Part shown: one piece after another, positions 41,820 to 51,219 of the stretch
How positions within the stretch are numbered: the stretch's first letter is position 1
Layout of the letters: each line of letters starts with the position of its first letter
Assembly (NCBI RefSeq): GCF_036075115.1
Contig: NZ_CP107958.1
Span: 7,626,001-7,690,000, forward strand
Source: Streptomyces sp. NBC_00377
Lineage (GTDB): Bacteria > Actinomycetota > Actinomycetes > Streptomycetales > Streptomycetaceae
Direction of reading: 5' to 3'
DNA length: 64,000 nucleotides
Position numbers and translations under genes: made by a program
Notes under the pieces: model-generated
Told to the model about the DNA's origin: nothing
Databases searched by the model: none
Seen by the model: only the letters and a program-made list of their open reading frames with translations

Positions 41820-42818
41820 ATGACCTCCACCTTCCTTCCGGACAAGCGCAGCGGCCCGGACGTCGGCCCGCCGCCCCCGCCCACCGGCTCGGGCCGGAGC
41901 CGGAGGCGGCGGCGGGCGCTGCACTGGCTCACCGCCGTCGGCTTCCAGGCACCCGCGCTGGTGCTGTTCGGCACGCTCGTCCTGCTGCCGATGCTGTTCG
42001 CGCTGTACGCCTCGTTCTTCCGCTGGGGCGGCTTCGGCATGCCCGACGACTACATCGGCGGCGACAACTTCACCCGGCTCCTCCAGGACCCGGTGTTCCT
42101 GGGCGATCTGTGGCGTTGCCTGCTCCTGGTCGGCCTCTCGCTCCTCCTGCAACTGCCCTTCGCACTCGCCCTCGCGGTCGCGCTCAACCAGAAGATCCGC
42201 GGCCGGGCCGTGTACCGGATGCTGTTCTTCGCGCCGTACATCCTCTCCGAGGCGATCACCGGCGTGCTGTTCAGCATGATCTTCGCCCCGGACGCCGGCC
42301 TCGCCGACCACGTGCTCGGCGCGATAGGCCTGGACGGGGTGGGCGGGCAGTGGTTCGCCGACCCCTCCACCGTCATGGCCACCCTCTTCCTGGTCATGAC
42401 GTGGAAGTACTTCGGCTTCCACATGATGCTCTACCTGGCCGGACTCCAGTCGATCCCGGCCGAGTTGACGGAGGCCGCCCTGATCGACGGAGCGGGTCCC
42501 TGGCAGCGCTTTCGCAACGTCACCCTGCCGCTCCTCGCGCCGACCCTGCGGATCAGCGTCTTCCTGTCGGTCATCGGCTCGATCCAGCTCTTCGACCTGG
42601 TGTGGGTGGTCACCGCGGGTGGCCCCGACCACCACTCCGAGACCATGGCCGTGACGATGTTCCAGTACGGCTTCAAGCGCTACCAGGTCGGGTACGCCAG
42701 CGCGATCAGCGTCGCGATGTTCGGCATCAGTCTCGTCTTCGCCCTCGCCTACCAGCGGTTCGTGCTCCGCCGGGACCTCCAGGGCGCCACCACGACCATG
42801 CGAGGAGGCGGCTCGTGA
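41820..42818 (+). CDS. Sugar ABC transporter permease (MalF-like)
   Basis: The 332-residue protein has six membrane helices and the EAA motif LTEAALIDGAGPWQRFRNVTLP near residue 220, which binds the ATPase. An N-terminal cytosolic tail of about 35 residues is basic and proline-rich. It starts 6 bp after the binding-protein stop and overlaps the second permease by 4 nt, so it is one operon. Confidence 0.95.
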   Translation: MTSTFLPDKRSGPDVGPPPPPTGSGRSRRRRRALHWLTAVGFQAPALVLFGTLVLLPMLFALYASFFRWGGFGMPDDYIGGDNFTRLLQDPVFLGDLWRCLLLVGLSLLLQLPFALALAVALNQKIRGRAVYRMLFFAPYILSEAITGVLFSMIFAPDAGLADHVLGAIGLDGVGGQWFADPSTVMATLFLVMTWKYFGFHMMLYLAGLQSIPAELTEAALIDGAGPWQRFRNVTLPLLAPTLRISVFLSVIGSIQLFDLVWVVTAGGPDHHSETMAVTMFQYGFKRYQVGYASAISVAMFGISLVFALAYQRFVLRRDLQGATTTMRGGGS

Positions 42819-43687
42819 GCGTCGTCAAGGCGGGCCGAGCGGCGCGCGGGACCGGCCCGAAGGCGCGCAGGACCGGCCGGACCCTGCCGCTGCACCTCGT
42901 CCTCGGGCTCGTCGGCGCGGCCATGGCCGTACCGCTGGTCTACGCCGTGCTGTCCGGCTTCAAGTCCACCGACCAGCTCTCCCGCAACCCCATCGGGCTG
43001 CCCGACCCGTGGATCACCTCCAACTACGCGGACATCCTCGGTTCCGGTTCGTTCTGGCAGCTCGTCGGCAGCAGCACGATCATCGCGGCCGGTACGACCG
43101 TGCTGGTCGTCGCGGTGTCCGCGCTCGCCGCGTTCTCCTTCGCCCGGTTCGCGTTCCGCGGCCGGGAGATGCTGTTCACCCTGTTCACGATGGGGCTGAT
43201 GTTCCCCTTCGCGGTGGCCGCGCTGCCGCTGTTCCTGCTGCTGCGCTCCACGGGCCTGCTCGACAACCCGCTCGGCGTGATCCTTCCGCAGGCCGCGTTC
43301 GGGCTGCCGATGACCATCGTCGTCCTGCGCGGGTTCTTCCGGGAGATCCCCGCCGAGCTCGAGGAGGCGGCCACCCTCGACGGCTGCGGACCTCTCGGCT
43401 TCTTCTGGCGGGTCCTGCTGCCCATGGCCAGGCCCGCCCTCGGCACGGTGTCGGTGCTCGCCGTGGTCGGCAGCTGGAACAACTTCCTCCTGCCGCTGCT
43501 GGTGTTCAACGAACCCACCTGGTGGACCATCCCGATCGGCGTCCAGCAGTTCCAGGGCCAGTACTCGGCGGAGTACGCGCGCGTCTTCGCCTATCTCGTC
43601 CTCGCCATGGTGCCCGCCCTGGCCTTCTACGCCGTCGCCGAGCGTCAGCTCGTCGGCGGTCTCACCGCCGGCGCCACGAAGGGATGA
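42815..43687 (+). CDS. Sugar ABC transporter permease (MalG-like)
   Basis: The 290-residue protein from the GTG at 42815 overlaps the upstream stop (GTGA) and has GAGGAGG 6 nt before it. The EAA motif reads LEEAATLDGCGPLGFFWRVL. Six membrane segments are visible. No ATPase gene follows, and in Streptomyces the shared ATPase MsiK energises several such sugar importers, which probably applies here. Confidence 0.95.
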   Translation: MSVVKAGRAARGTGPKARRTGRTLPLHLVLGLVGAAMAVPLVYAVLSGFKSTDQLSRNPIGLPDPWITSNYADILGSGSFWQLVGSSTIIAAGTTVLVVAVSALAAFSFARFAFRGREMLFTLFTMGLMFPFAVAALPLFLLLRSTGLLDNPLGVILPQAAFGLPMTIVVLRGFFREIPAELEEAATLDGCGPLGFFWRVLLPMARPALGTVSVLAVVGSWNNFLLPLLVFNEPTWWTIPIGVQQFQGQYSAEYARVFAYLVLAMVPALAFYAVAERQLVGGLTAGATKG

Positions 43688-43737
43688 CGCGCGCCCGCGG
43701 AACCGTACGGCTCACCCCGACCGTGAGGAGTCGCACC

Positions 43738-44808
43738 ATGCCAAGCATCGCTCGCACCCGGCTCGGACTCGCCGGAGCCCTCGCAGCCCTCCTCGTCGCG
43801 GCCGGAGTCGCCGGCGGACCCGGAGCCCGGGCGCACGAGGGCCCGGCGCACGGAAAGCCGCGTACGACCCTCGCCGATCTCGCCCAGCGCCACGGCCGCT
43901 ACTTCGGCAGCGCCACCGACAACCCCGAACTCACCGACACCGCCTACACCAGGATCCTGGGCGACGAGTTCGACATGATCACGCCGGGCAACGGGATGAA
44001 GTGGTATGCCACCGAGCCGCAGCAGGGCGTCTTCGACTGGACGGCCGGCGACGAGATCGTCGGTCTCGCGCGCGCCCACCACCAGAAGGTGCGCGCCCAC
44101 ACCCTCGTCTGGCACAGCCAGCTGCCCGGCTGGCTGACCGACAGACAGTGGACGGCCGACGAGCTGAGGGCCGTCCTGAAGAAGCACATCCAGACCGAGG
44201 TGCGCCACTACCGGGGCAAGGTCTACTCGTGGGACGTCGTCAACGAGGCGTTCAACGAGGACGGGACCTATCGCGAGACGGTCTTCTACAAGACGCTCGG
44301 CCCCGGTTACATCGCCGACTCCCTGCGGTGGGCCCATCAGGCCGACCCGAAGGCGAAGCTCTACCTCAACGACTACAACATCGAGGCCGTCGGCCCGAAG
44401 AGCGACGCCTACCACGCCCTGGCCAAGGAGCTGAAGGCCCGACACGTCCCGCTGGACGGCATCGGTCTCCAGGCGCACCTGGCGCTCCAGTACGGCTATC
44501 CGACGACCCTCGAGGACAACCTCCGCCGCTTCTCCCGGCTCGGTCTGGACACCGCGCTCACCGAGGTCGACGTACGGATGCTGCTGCCCGCGACGGAGGA
44601 GAAACTGGCCCGACAGGCCGACTGGTACCGGGACATGACCAAGGCGTGTCTCTCGGTGCGGCGGTGCGTGGGCATCACCGTCTGGGACTACACCGACAAG
44701 TACTCGTGGATCCCCGCGTTCTTCCCCGGTCAGGGCGCGGCCCTGCCCTGGGACGAGCAGATCGCGCCGAAGCCGGCGTACCAGGCGATCCGGGAGGCGC
44801 TCGGCTAG
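43738..44808 (+). CDS. Secreted endo-1,4-beta-xylanase, GH10
   Basis: The 356-residue protein has a signal peptide (residues 1-32, ending near GPGARAHE) and one GH10 catalytic domain. WDVVNEAF holds the acid/base Glu170 and TEVDVRM the nucleophile Glu276. HTLVWHSQLPGWL and ITVWDYTDKYSW are also GH10 marks. No carbohydrate-binding module is attached. It is encoded 50 bp after the transporter permease, so it is likely made with the importer and feeds it xylo-oligosaccharides. The ATG at 43738 follows GAGGAG. Confidence 0.95.
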   Translation: MPSIARTRLGLAGALAALLVAAGVAGGPGARAHEGPAHGKPRTTLADLAQRHGRYFGSATDNPELTDTAYTRILGDEFDMITPGNGMKWYATEPQQGVFDWTAGDEIVGLARAHHQKVRAHTLVWHSQLPGWLTDRQWTADELRAVLKKHIQTEVRHYRGKVYSWDVVNEAFNEDGTYRETVFYKTLGPGYIADSLRWAHQADPKAKLYLNDYNIEAVGPKSDAYHALAKELKARHVPLDGIGLQAHLALQYGYPTTLEDNLRRFSRLGLDTALTEVDVRMLLPATEEKLARQADWYRDMTKACLSVRRCVGITVWDYTDKYSWIPAFFPGQGAALPWDEQIAPKPAYQAIREALG

Positions 44809-44968
44809 GACCGCGTGGCGGCGGTGCGCACCGCAGGCGCATCACGCCGAGACCGGGCGGCTACGGGGAGTGAGCGGCCCCGGACGTGCGTCGGGGCCGG
44901 TTCGCGGTGGTGGCCGCGGCCGGCCCCTCATGTCTGCGGACGGCGGTCCCGCGCCGTCCGGCCGGTGC

Positions 44969-45157
44969 TCAGGCGGCGGTGACGACCCGGTGCGGGGCGA
45001 TGACCTGGCCGTCCGGCAGGAGCTCACCGGTGTCCTCGAAGAGCAGGACGCCGTTGCACAGCAGGCTCCAGCCCTGCTCCGGGTGGTGCGCCATGAGGCG
45101 CGCGGACTCCCGGTCGGCTGACGTCGCTGTGGGACACGGTGGCTGGTGCTGGCACAT
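44969..45157 (-). CDS. DUF5999 family small protein
   Basis: The 62-residue protein begins MCQHQPPCPTATSADRESAR and contains HHPEQGWSLLCNGVLLFEDTGELLPDG, the core of DUF5999, a family found almost only in Streptomyces. Two N-terminal cysteines (C2, C8) and a later one could bind metal. Function is unknown. I chose the Met at 45157; the longer frame upstream lacks similarity. Confidence 0.82.
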   Translation of the reverse strand: MCQHQPPCPTATSADRESARLMAHHPEQGWSLLCNGVLLFEDTGELLPDGQVIAPHRVVTAA

Positions 45158-45445
45158 GGATGGGAACTTCCGCTCTGGCGTGAGGTGTGAGGTGGATGTG
45201 GTGTCTGTTCCGCGGCGTGAAACGTCGTTCATGGCCGCCCCCCGTTGTGATAAGTCCGTCGGAACCCAGTGTTGCCCCACGGAGGTCGATCCGCAGGGAT
45301 TTCGCGGCACCGCTTCTCACAGGTTCATGACGCATCACCCACGCGGGCGGTTCATCTCAACCGCACTGTCACTTCGGGTGGTTCCCGGTGGCCGGATGGG
45401 GCTAGTCCGGCCGGGACCGAGGCCGATCGGGGCCGCCGGACCGCA

Positions 45446-45483
45446 CCGTACCCCGCCACCGGGGCCACGGTGGCGGGGTACGG
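45446..45483. terminator. Strong hairpin downstream of the 45518-46108 gene
   Basis: The 16-bp perfect arms CCGTACCCCGCCACCG (45446-45461) and CGGTGGCGGGGTACGG (45468-45483) have a 6-nt loop. It lies 34 bp after the stop of the minus-strand gene and has no T run. The rest of 45158-45517 shows nothing else. Confidence 0.65.
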
Positions 45484-45517
45484 AGTGCGGGGCCGACAAG
45501 CCTCGGCGGTCGCGGGG

Positions 45518-46108
45518 TCAGGCCGGTGAACCGAGCAGGGGTGGCGCCGACGGTGTCACCCGGAGGGTGAGCAGGGGAAGCAACTCGGCGACCCGGTGAG
45601 CGCGGTGTGCGGCGATTCCGGGCGGTGCGGGGGCCAGCGGTACCAGGAGGTCGGTCGGGGCGGGGCGGCCCGTGGTGCCGTCCGAGGCCGTGTCGCTGTG
45701 CAGCCAGAGGGTGAGCATGTAGAGCCCGGGCACCGACAGCAGCCGCGCCTGGAACGGCTGGGCGGTCGACTCGGCCTGACGCAGGGCGCGCTCGGTCGAG
45801 GCGATGTAGGGGCCTTCGAAGAAGTGCGAGAACGCCCAGCCGTCCGCCGTGAGCCGGGTGTCGGCGGCGGCCACGGCGCGGTCGCCGCAGCGGATCAGGA
45901 AGCGCCAGCCGGCCAGCCGGGTCGCCGCCACGCCTTCGGGGCTGATCCGGTCCAGGACGTGCAGGGGCAGCGGGAGATCGGGGGTGACGTCGCCCTGAGC
46001 GGTGCACAGGGAGGGAGTACGAGCCTCGCGGACCGCGGTGGGGGAACCGAGTGCCATGAGGACGGAGCGCAGTGCGGGCGCGGGAGCCGGGGGGACATGC
46101 AAAGGCAT
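45518..46108 (-). CDS. Conserved hypothetical protein, 196 aa
   Basis: I do not recognise a characterised family. The protein from Met at 46108 (MPLHVPPAPAPALRSVLMAL) is soluble, with a central region LDRISPEGVAATRLAGWRFLIRCGDRAVAAADT that looks like a compact alpha/beta domain. There are no catalytic motifs, signal peptide or membrane segment. It stands alone between two convergent or divergent intergenic regions. Confidence 0.65.
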   Translation of the reverse strand: MPLHVPPAPAPALRSVLMALGSPTAVREARTPSLCTAQGDVTPDLPLPLHVLDRISPEGVAATRLAGWRFLIRCGDRAVAAADTRLTADGWAFSHFFEGPYIASTERALRQAESTAQPFQARLLSVPGLYMLTLWLHSDTASDGTTGRPAPTDLLVPLAPAPPGIAAHRAHRVAELLPLLTLRVTPSAPPLLGSPA

Positions 46109-46678
46109 GGTGGGTCGCCTCTCGTTCGACAGGCACGGTGGCGCGAGGGCATGGGCGGACGGCACTGTCAGCCAACTCTCGACAGGTCGGAGAGGCGGGG
46201 GCCGGAGTCTGGGGTTGCGGGGGTGCGCGAGCGGCCCGCCGTCCTCGCGACGGCAGGCTCCTTCGACCGTGGGCGCCAACCTTCTCTGCCTTGTCCGCGG
46301 AGTTTATACGACATGTGTTCAGACTGTGTTTCGTCTAGTCGATCCCGGGATAACCGGCAAGGGTTCATCCGGCCGACGACAGGGGCGAATCATCCCGGTT
46401 CTGAGCGGGCGGCAAGGCGATGACCTCGACTTATGCGCGTGCAGCGGTCGGCTAATTTCCGTCGGCATTTTTCACGAGTTCCTCATTCGACGAAAGGGCG
46501 CTCGTCCACATGCCGGATGAATGTGCCAGGGGTCACCGCTGTCTGTCTTTTGGTCAGCGTAGCGGGTGCGGGGTCGCACGGGGGACGTTATCGATCGGCA
46601 CGGCTGGGCATCATCCCACCTGACCGGATCATCAGGCGGCCGGCTCATCGGCCCGCCCACGCCAGGAGGGACGCTTCA
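46109..46678. other. Intergenic region upstream of the GCS2 gene
   Basis: The 570 bp have no convincing gene on either strand. It is more AT-rich than its surroundings (for example 46290-46340 and 46440-46510) and so probably holds promoters for both divergent genes. I could not fix a -10/-35 pair. An AGGAGGG ribosome-binding site precedes 46679. Confidence 0.5.
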
Positions 46679-48196
46679 ATGGGTGAAAAGGTCGTGGCAG
46701 GCGCGTTCGACCTGTCCGATCGGCAGCACTACCGGCAGAAGCTGCGGCGGTGTCTGACGGGGCTCGAGCGGCTCCTGGCCCAGAAGCGCTTCGACCGCCC
46801 CAAGAACCTCATGGGGCTCGAGATCGAACTGAATCTCGCGGGTGCAGACGGCCAGCCGAGAATGCTGAATGGGCAAGTGCTGGAGAGGATCGCCAGCCAT
46901 GATTTCCAAACAGAACTCGCCATGTTCAATCTGGAAGTCAACATAGCTCCACACCGATTGGGGGGCCGGGTTTTCGACCGACTGGCAGAAGAACTCCGTA
47001 CGTCACTGGCATATGCCCACCGAAAGGCCAGCGAGGTCGACGCCGGCATCGTGATGATCGGTATTCTGCCGACACTGGACCGTGACGACCTTGTTTCGTC
47101 CAACCTCTCCGAGGCCGACCGCTACACCCTCCTCAACGACCAGATCGTGGCCGCCCGCGGAGAGGACTTCGCCCTCGAGATCGAAGGGGTCGAGCGGCTG
47201 TCGTGCACCTCGAAGTCGATCGTGCCCGAGGCGGCCTGCACCTCCGTGCAACTGCACCTCCAGGTCACGCCGGACCGCTTCCCCGCGGTGTGGAACGCCG
47301 CGCAGGCGGTCACCGCCGCGCAGATCGCCGTCGGCGCCAACTCGCCCTTCCTGTTCGGCCACGAGCTGTGGCGGGAGTCGCGGCCCCCGCTGTTCCAGCA
47401 GGCCACCGACACCCGGCCGCCGGAACTCCAGGCGCAGGGCGTTCGGCCGCGGACGTGGTTCGGCGAGCGGTGGATCGGTTCGGCGTACGAACTGTTCGAG
47501 GAGAACCTGCGCTTCTTCCCGCCGCTGCTGCCCCTCTGCGACGACGAGGACCCGCTGGAGGTCCTGGAAGCGGGCGGGGTGCCCTCGCTCGCCGAGCTCG
47601 TCCTGCACAACGGTACGGTCTACCGCTGGAACCGGCCCGTCTACGGCATCGCCGACGGTGTCCCGCACCTGCGGGTGGAGAACCGTGTCCTGCCCGCCGG
47701 GCCGACCGTGATCGACGTGGTGGCCAACGCGGCCTTCTACTACGGCGTCGTCCGGGCCCTGGCGGAGGAGTCCCGGCCGGTGTGGTCCCGGCTGCCGTTC
47801 GAGGCGGCCGCCGCCAACTTCGACGCGGCCTGCCGGTACGGGATCGACGCGCGGCTCCAGTGGCCGCGGCGCGGGCGGCTGGGCGGCGTGGTCGAGGTGG
47901 ACGCGGTGAGTCTCGTACGGGACGAGCTGCTGCCGCTGGCCGAGGCCGGGCTCGACGGGTGGGGGGTGGAACCGGCCGACCGCGATCTGTACCTGGGGGT
48001 CATCGAGGAGCGGTGCCGCCGCCGGACCAACGGGGCGAGCTGGCAGGTGGAGACGTTCCACCGGGGCCTGGAGGCCGGGTTGTCGCGGGACGCGGCGCTG
48101 GCGGCGACCACGCGGCGCTATGCGGAACTGATGCATCTCGGGGAGCCGGTGCACACGTGGCCCGTGGGGTTGCCCGAGGCTGTGCCTCTGGGGTGA
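46679..48196 (+). CDS. Glutamate--cysteine ligase family 2 (GCS2)-type protein
   Basis: The 505-residue protein has the GCS2 signatures: GLEIELNLAGADGQPRMLNG (metal/ATP-binding Glu pair), FNLEVNIAPHRLGG, and GANSPFLFGHELWRESR. GCS2 enzymes ligate cysteine or amines to glutamate gamma-carboxyl. The family includes mycothiol- and ergothioneine-related and carboxylate-amine ligases, so the product is uncertain. The ATG at 46679 follows AGGAGGG. The stop overlaps a possible small ORF by 4 nt. Confidence 0.85.
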   Translation: MGEKVVAGAFDLSDRQHYRQKLRRCLTGLERLLAQKRFDRPKNLMGLEIELNLAGADGQPRMLNGQVLERIASHDFQTELAMFNLEVNIAPHRLGGRVFDRLAEELRTSLAYAHRKASEVDAGIVMIGILPTLDRDDLVSSNLSEADRYTLLNDQIVAARGEDFALEIEGVERLSCTSKSIVPEAACTSVQLHLQVTPDRFPAVWNAAQAVTAAQIAVGANSPFLFGHELWRESRPPLFQQATDTRPPELQAQGVRPRTWFGERWIGSAYELFEENLRFFPPLLPLCDDEDPLEVLEAGGVPSLAELVLHNGTVYRWNRPVYGIADGVPHLRVENRVLPAGPTVIDVVANAAFYYGVVRALAEESRPVWSRLPFEAAAANFDAACRYGIDARLQWPRRGRLGGVVEVDAVSLVRDELLPLAEAGLDGWGVEPADRDLYLGVIEERCRRRTNGASWQVETFHRGLEAGLSRDAALAATTRRYAELMHLGEPVHTWPVGLPEAVPLG

Positions 48197-48426
48197 GGTC
48201 CGAGGGCTTTCGGCGGCGGCTCGCCGGCAGCCCCCGGTGGTTCGCCGAAGGCCTTCGCCGGTTCGCCGAGGGCTTTCGCCGGTTCGTCGGTGGGGCCGGT
48301 CCGGCGGAGGCGGCAGCCTTCGCCCCGGCCGTGTGTGTCGAGGCGGCCGCCGAGGGCCGCGGCACGGCGGCGTCCCCGGGACGGGGGCCGCTGCCGCCCG
48401 CCCCGTACCGATCGGGCAAGCTGTGA
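48193..48426 (+). CDS. Possible 77-aa protein coupled to the GCS2 gene
   Basis: A GTG at 48193 overlaps the GCS2 stop (GTGA). The frame begins VRSEGFRRRLAGSPRWFAEG and has a 7-residue repeat (RRFAEGF) encoded by a tandem 21-bp DNA repeat at 48239-48280. The C-terminal half is Ala/Gly/Pro-rich. It could be a chance frame in high-GC DNA. No homologue is known to me. The remainder to 48618 contains no gene I can support. Confidence 0.3.
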   Translation: MRSEGFRRRLAGSPRWFAEGLRRFAEGFRRFVGGAGPAEAAAFAPAVCVEAAAEGRGTAASPGRGPLPPAPYRSGKL

Positions 48427-48618
48427 CGTCCCATGACGTGGTGCACCTGCCCGCCGGGCCCCGTGGCGCAGCTCAGCCGCACGGCCTGCGAACGGGAGGT
48501 GCGCCCCGTACGGCGCCCGTCCCCCGACGGCCTGTCGCGCACGATCCCCGTCAGGTGTTTCGGGACCCTGACGAGGCGGTGGTGGGGATGCCGCGGGGGT
48601 CTACGCGACTGAAGGCAG

Positions 48619-49422
48619 GTGTGGCAGGTGGAGACAGGGCCGGTGGCTGATCCCTTTCCGCGGGAACAGCTCTCGCGACGGATCTTCCGTGACGAGACGC
48701 TCCTCGTCCTGGGGGTTTCGCTCGGTGCGAGCGGGGTGTCCGCGCTGATCAGTTTTGTCGGATCGGTCACCAAGCCGGGTGGTCTCAAGGACCAGGCGGC
48801 GACCCTCAACGCCTCCGCCGCGCCCGGCCGTCCGTGGCTCGATCTCGCCTGGCAGCTGTTCGGGATCGCCACGGCGCTCGTCCCGGTGGCCCTGGTCGCG
48901 CACTTCCTGCTGCGCGAGGGGCAGGGGCTGCGGACGCTGGGCTTCGACCGCACCCGGCCCTGGCCCGACCTCGGGCGGGGTGCGGCGGTCGCGGCGGTGA
49001 TCGGCAGCACCGGCATCGCGTTCTACCTGGCGGCACGGGGTCTCGGCTTCAACCTCACGGTGGTGCCGGAGGCGCTGCCGGACGTGTGGTGGAAGTACCC
49101 GGTGCTGATCATGTCCGCCCTGCAGAACGCGATCCTCGAAGAGGTCATCGTCGTCGGCTATCTGCTGCGCAGACTGGGCCAGTTGGGCTGGACGCCGGGC
49201 ACCGCCCTCGTCGCAAGTTCCGTGCTCCGCGGCTCGTACCACCTCTACCAGGGCATCGGCGGCTTCATCGGCAACATGGTGATGGGCGTGGTGTTCGTCT
49301 ACCTCTACCGGCGCTGGGGCCGGGTGGGCCCCCTCGTGGTGGCGCACTCCCTCCTCGACATCGGCGCCTTCGTGGGCTACGCGCTGCTGGCGGGCAAGGT
49401 GGGGTGGCTGCCGACGGCGTGA
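48619..49422 (+). CDS. CPBP-family intramembrane metalloprotease
   Basis: The 267-residue membrane protein has about eight helices. The conserved CPBP (Abi/RCE1) motifs are ALQNAILEEVIVVGYLLRRL (EE-x3-G-R/Y), SSVLRGSYHLYQG (His) and VVAHSLLD (His). Family members cleave prenylated or small membrane substrates, and some confer immunity to bacteriocins. The GTG at 48619 or 48628 could be the start. Only a weak ribosome-binding site is visible. Confidence 0.88.
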   Translation: MWQVETGPVADPFPREQLSRRIFRDETLLVLGVSLGASGVSALISFVGSVTKPGGLKDQAATLNASAAPGRPWLDLAWQLFGIATALVPVALVAHFLLREGQGLRTLGFDRTRPWPDLGRGAAVAAVIGSTGIAFYLAARGLGFNLTVVPEALPDVWWKYPVLIMSALQNAILEEVIVVGYLLRRLGQLGWTPGTALVASSVLRGSYHLYQGIGGFIGNMVMGVVFVYLYRRWGRVGPLVVAHSLLDIGAFVGYALLAGKVGWLPTA

Positions 49423-49458
49423 GCCACCCGTTCCCTCCGACGTTCTCTCCGACCGGCT

Positions 49459-50277
49459 CTAGCCGAGCAGTTCACCCTCGATCACGGTGACGGCGTGGCC
49501 GGTCAACAGGGTCCGCTCGCCCCGCAGTCGGGTACGGACGAGGCCGGACCGGGGGGAGGCCTGGAGGCCGGTCAGGGTGGTGCGGCCGAGCCGCTCGGAC
49601 CAGTAGGGCGCCAGGGCGGTGTGCGCGCTGCCCGTGACCGGGTCCTCGTCGATGCCGACGTTGGGGAAGAAGCAGCGGGAGACGAAGTCGTGTCCCCGGC
49701 GCGGGTCTTCGGCGCGGGCGGTGGCGATGATGCCGCGGCGGGAGTGGACGGCCAGGGCCCTGTGGTCCGGCCGCAGGGCGCGGACGGTCTTCTCGTCGGC
49801 CAGCTCGACCAGCAGGTCGCCGATGTGCGGGCCGGTGTCGAAGCAGGTGAGCGGCTCGGCGCCCAGGGCCGCGCCGACCCCTTGCGGAATCTCGACCCTG
49901 GTCAGCGGGGCGGTCGGGAAGTCCAGGGTGATCGAGCCGTCGTCGGCGGGCGTCGCGGTGAGGACACCGCTGCGGGTGGCGAACCGCACCGGGCCCCGAT
50001 GCGCTCCCGTGGTGTGCAGGACGTGGGCCGTGGCGAGCGTGGCGTGGCCGCACAGGTCGACCTCGGTGGCGGGCGTGAACCAGCGCAGGGCCCAGTCCGC
50101 CTCGCCGCCCCCCGGGAGAGGGTGGGCGAACGCCGTCTCGGCGTGGTTGACCTCCAGCGCCACCTGCTGGAGCCGGTTGTCGTCCGGGAAGGCGTCCTGG
50201 CCGTCCAGGAGCAGGACCCCCGCCGGATTCCCGGCGAAGGGGCGGTCGGTGAAGGCGTCGACGATTCGAATCCGCAT
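49459..50277 (-). CDS. PhzF-family isomerase
   Basis: The 272-residue protein is of the PhzF/diaminopimelate-epimerase fold. It starts MRIRIVDAFTDRPFAGNPAG and holds NHAETAF with the catalytic Glu47, then VDLCGHATLATAHVL and a C-terminal VGIDEDPVTGSAHTALAPYW. The reaction in phenazine biosynthesis is an isomerisation, but stand-alone homologues such as this have unknown substrates. I start at the ATG at 50277; longer upstream frames run into the tandem repeats. Confidence 0.9.
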   Translation of the reverse strand: MRIRIVDAFTDRPFAGNPAGVLLLDGQDAFPDDNRLQQVALEVNHAETAFAHPLPGGGEADWALRWFTPATEVDLCGHATLATAHVLHTTGAHRGPVRFATRSGVLTATPADDGSITLDFPTAPLTRVEIPQGVGAALGAEPLTCFDTGPHIGDLLVELADEKTVRALRPDHRALAVHSRRGIIATARAEDPRRGHDFVSRCFFPNVGIDEDPVTGSAHTALAPYWSERLGRTTLTGLQASPRSGLVRTRLRGERTLLTGHAVTVIEGELLG

Positions 50278-50530
50278 GCCGGTGACCGTATGCGCTGCGC
50301 GGAAGCAACGGCCAAGGCCAATCCACGAGTCCTGGCCCGGTTCGGACGGGCCCTGCGGTGAGCGCGGGCGGGCGGTCCGGCGCGGGCCGTCGGCCGCGGG
50401 GCGCCCGACAGGGCGCGCTGCCCGGCCTTGCCCAGATCCGCCCCGGGCCGGCCCTCCGGCCCTTTCAGGCCCGGTCCGCCCCGCCCCGCCGGGACCGCCC
50501 CCGCACGTACTCCCGCTCACGGCCCGCCCC

Positions 50531-50957
50531 GGCCCGGCGTCCGCGAGCCCTGTGCGTACCGCGCCCCGGCGCCCCCCCCGTGGGGCCCTGCATCCCGGCC
50601 CGCCGGGGCAGCGGTCCGTGCCCGCCCGGTTGGGTCGCCCCGCCCGGGCGCGCTCCGCAGGTCCCTTCGACAGGGCCCGGCGTCCGCGAGCCCTGTGCGT
50701 ACCGCGCCCCGGCGCCCCCCCCGTGGGGCCCTGCATCCCGGCCCGCCGGGGCAGCGGTCCGTGCCCGCCCGGTTGGGTCGCCCCGCCCGGGCGCGCTCCG
50801 CAGGTCCCTTCGACAGGGCCCGGCGTCCGCGAGCCCTGTGCGTACCGCGCCCCGGCGCCCCCCGTGCGGCCCTGCATCCCGGCCCGCCGGGCCAGCGGTC
50901 CGTGCCCGCCCGGCTGGGTCGCTCCGCCCGGGCGCGCTCCGCAGGTCCCTTCGACAG
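50531..50957. repeat. Three tandem copies of a 143-bp GC-rich repeat
   Basis: Copies start at 50531, 50674 and 50817, each opening GGCCCGGCGTCCGCGAGCCC. The first two look identical and the third is slightly changed (near 50861-50920). The period of 143 is not a multiple of three, so each copy falls in a different frame, and the long open frames over it on both strands are artefacts of GC content. The block lies between the phzF start and the LAL regulator start, within a 942-bp gap that otherwise holds no gene. Confidence 0.9.
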
Positions 50958-51219
50958 GGCCTGGCCCGGTGTACGGACGCCCCGCCGGACCCCTCGTTCC
51001 TCTCGCCCGCCCCGCTCTCGGCCCCGCTGAACATCTATCGCCACCCCGGTGCCCCCGCCCCGTCGGACCCCGTGCCCCCGCGCGCCCACCCTGCTGGGTC
51101 CCGCCCCGCCGGCCCCCGAGCCGTCGCCCGCCAGGTGCCGGGTGCCCGCAGGGCGCCCCGGGCGGAACCCTGGGATGCTGTGGGGGAGAGCGCTACCCAG
51201 GACCTGACTGGCAGGGGCG

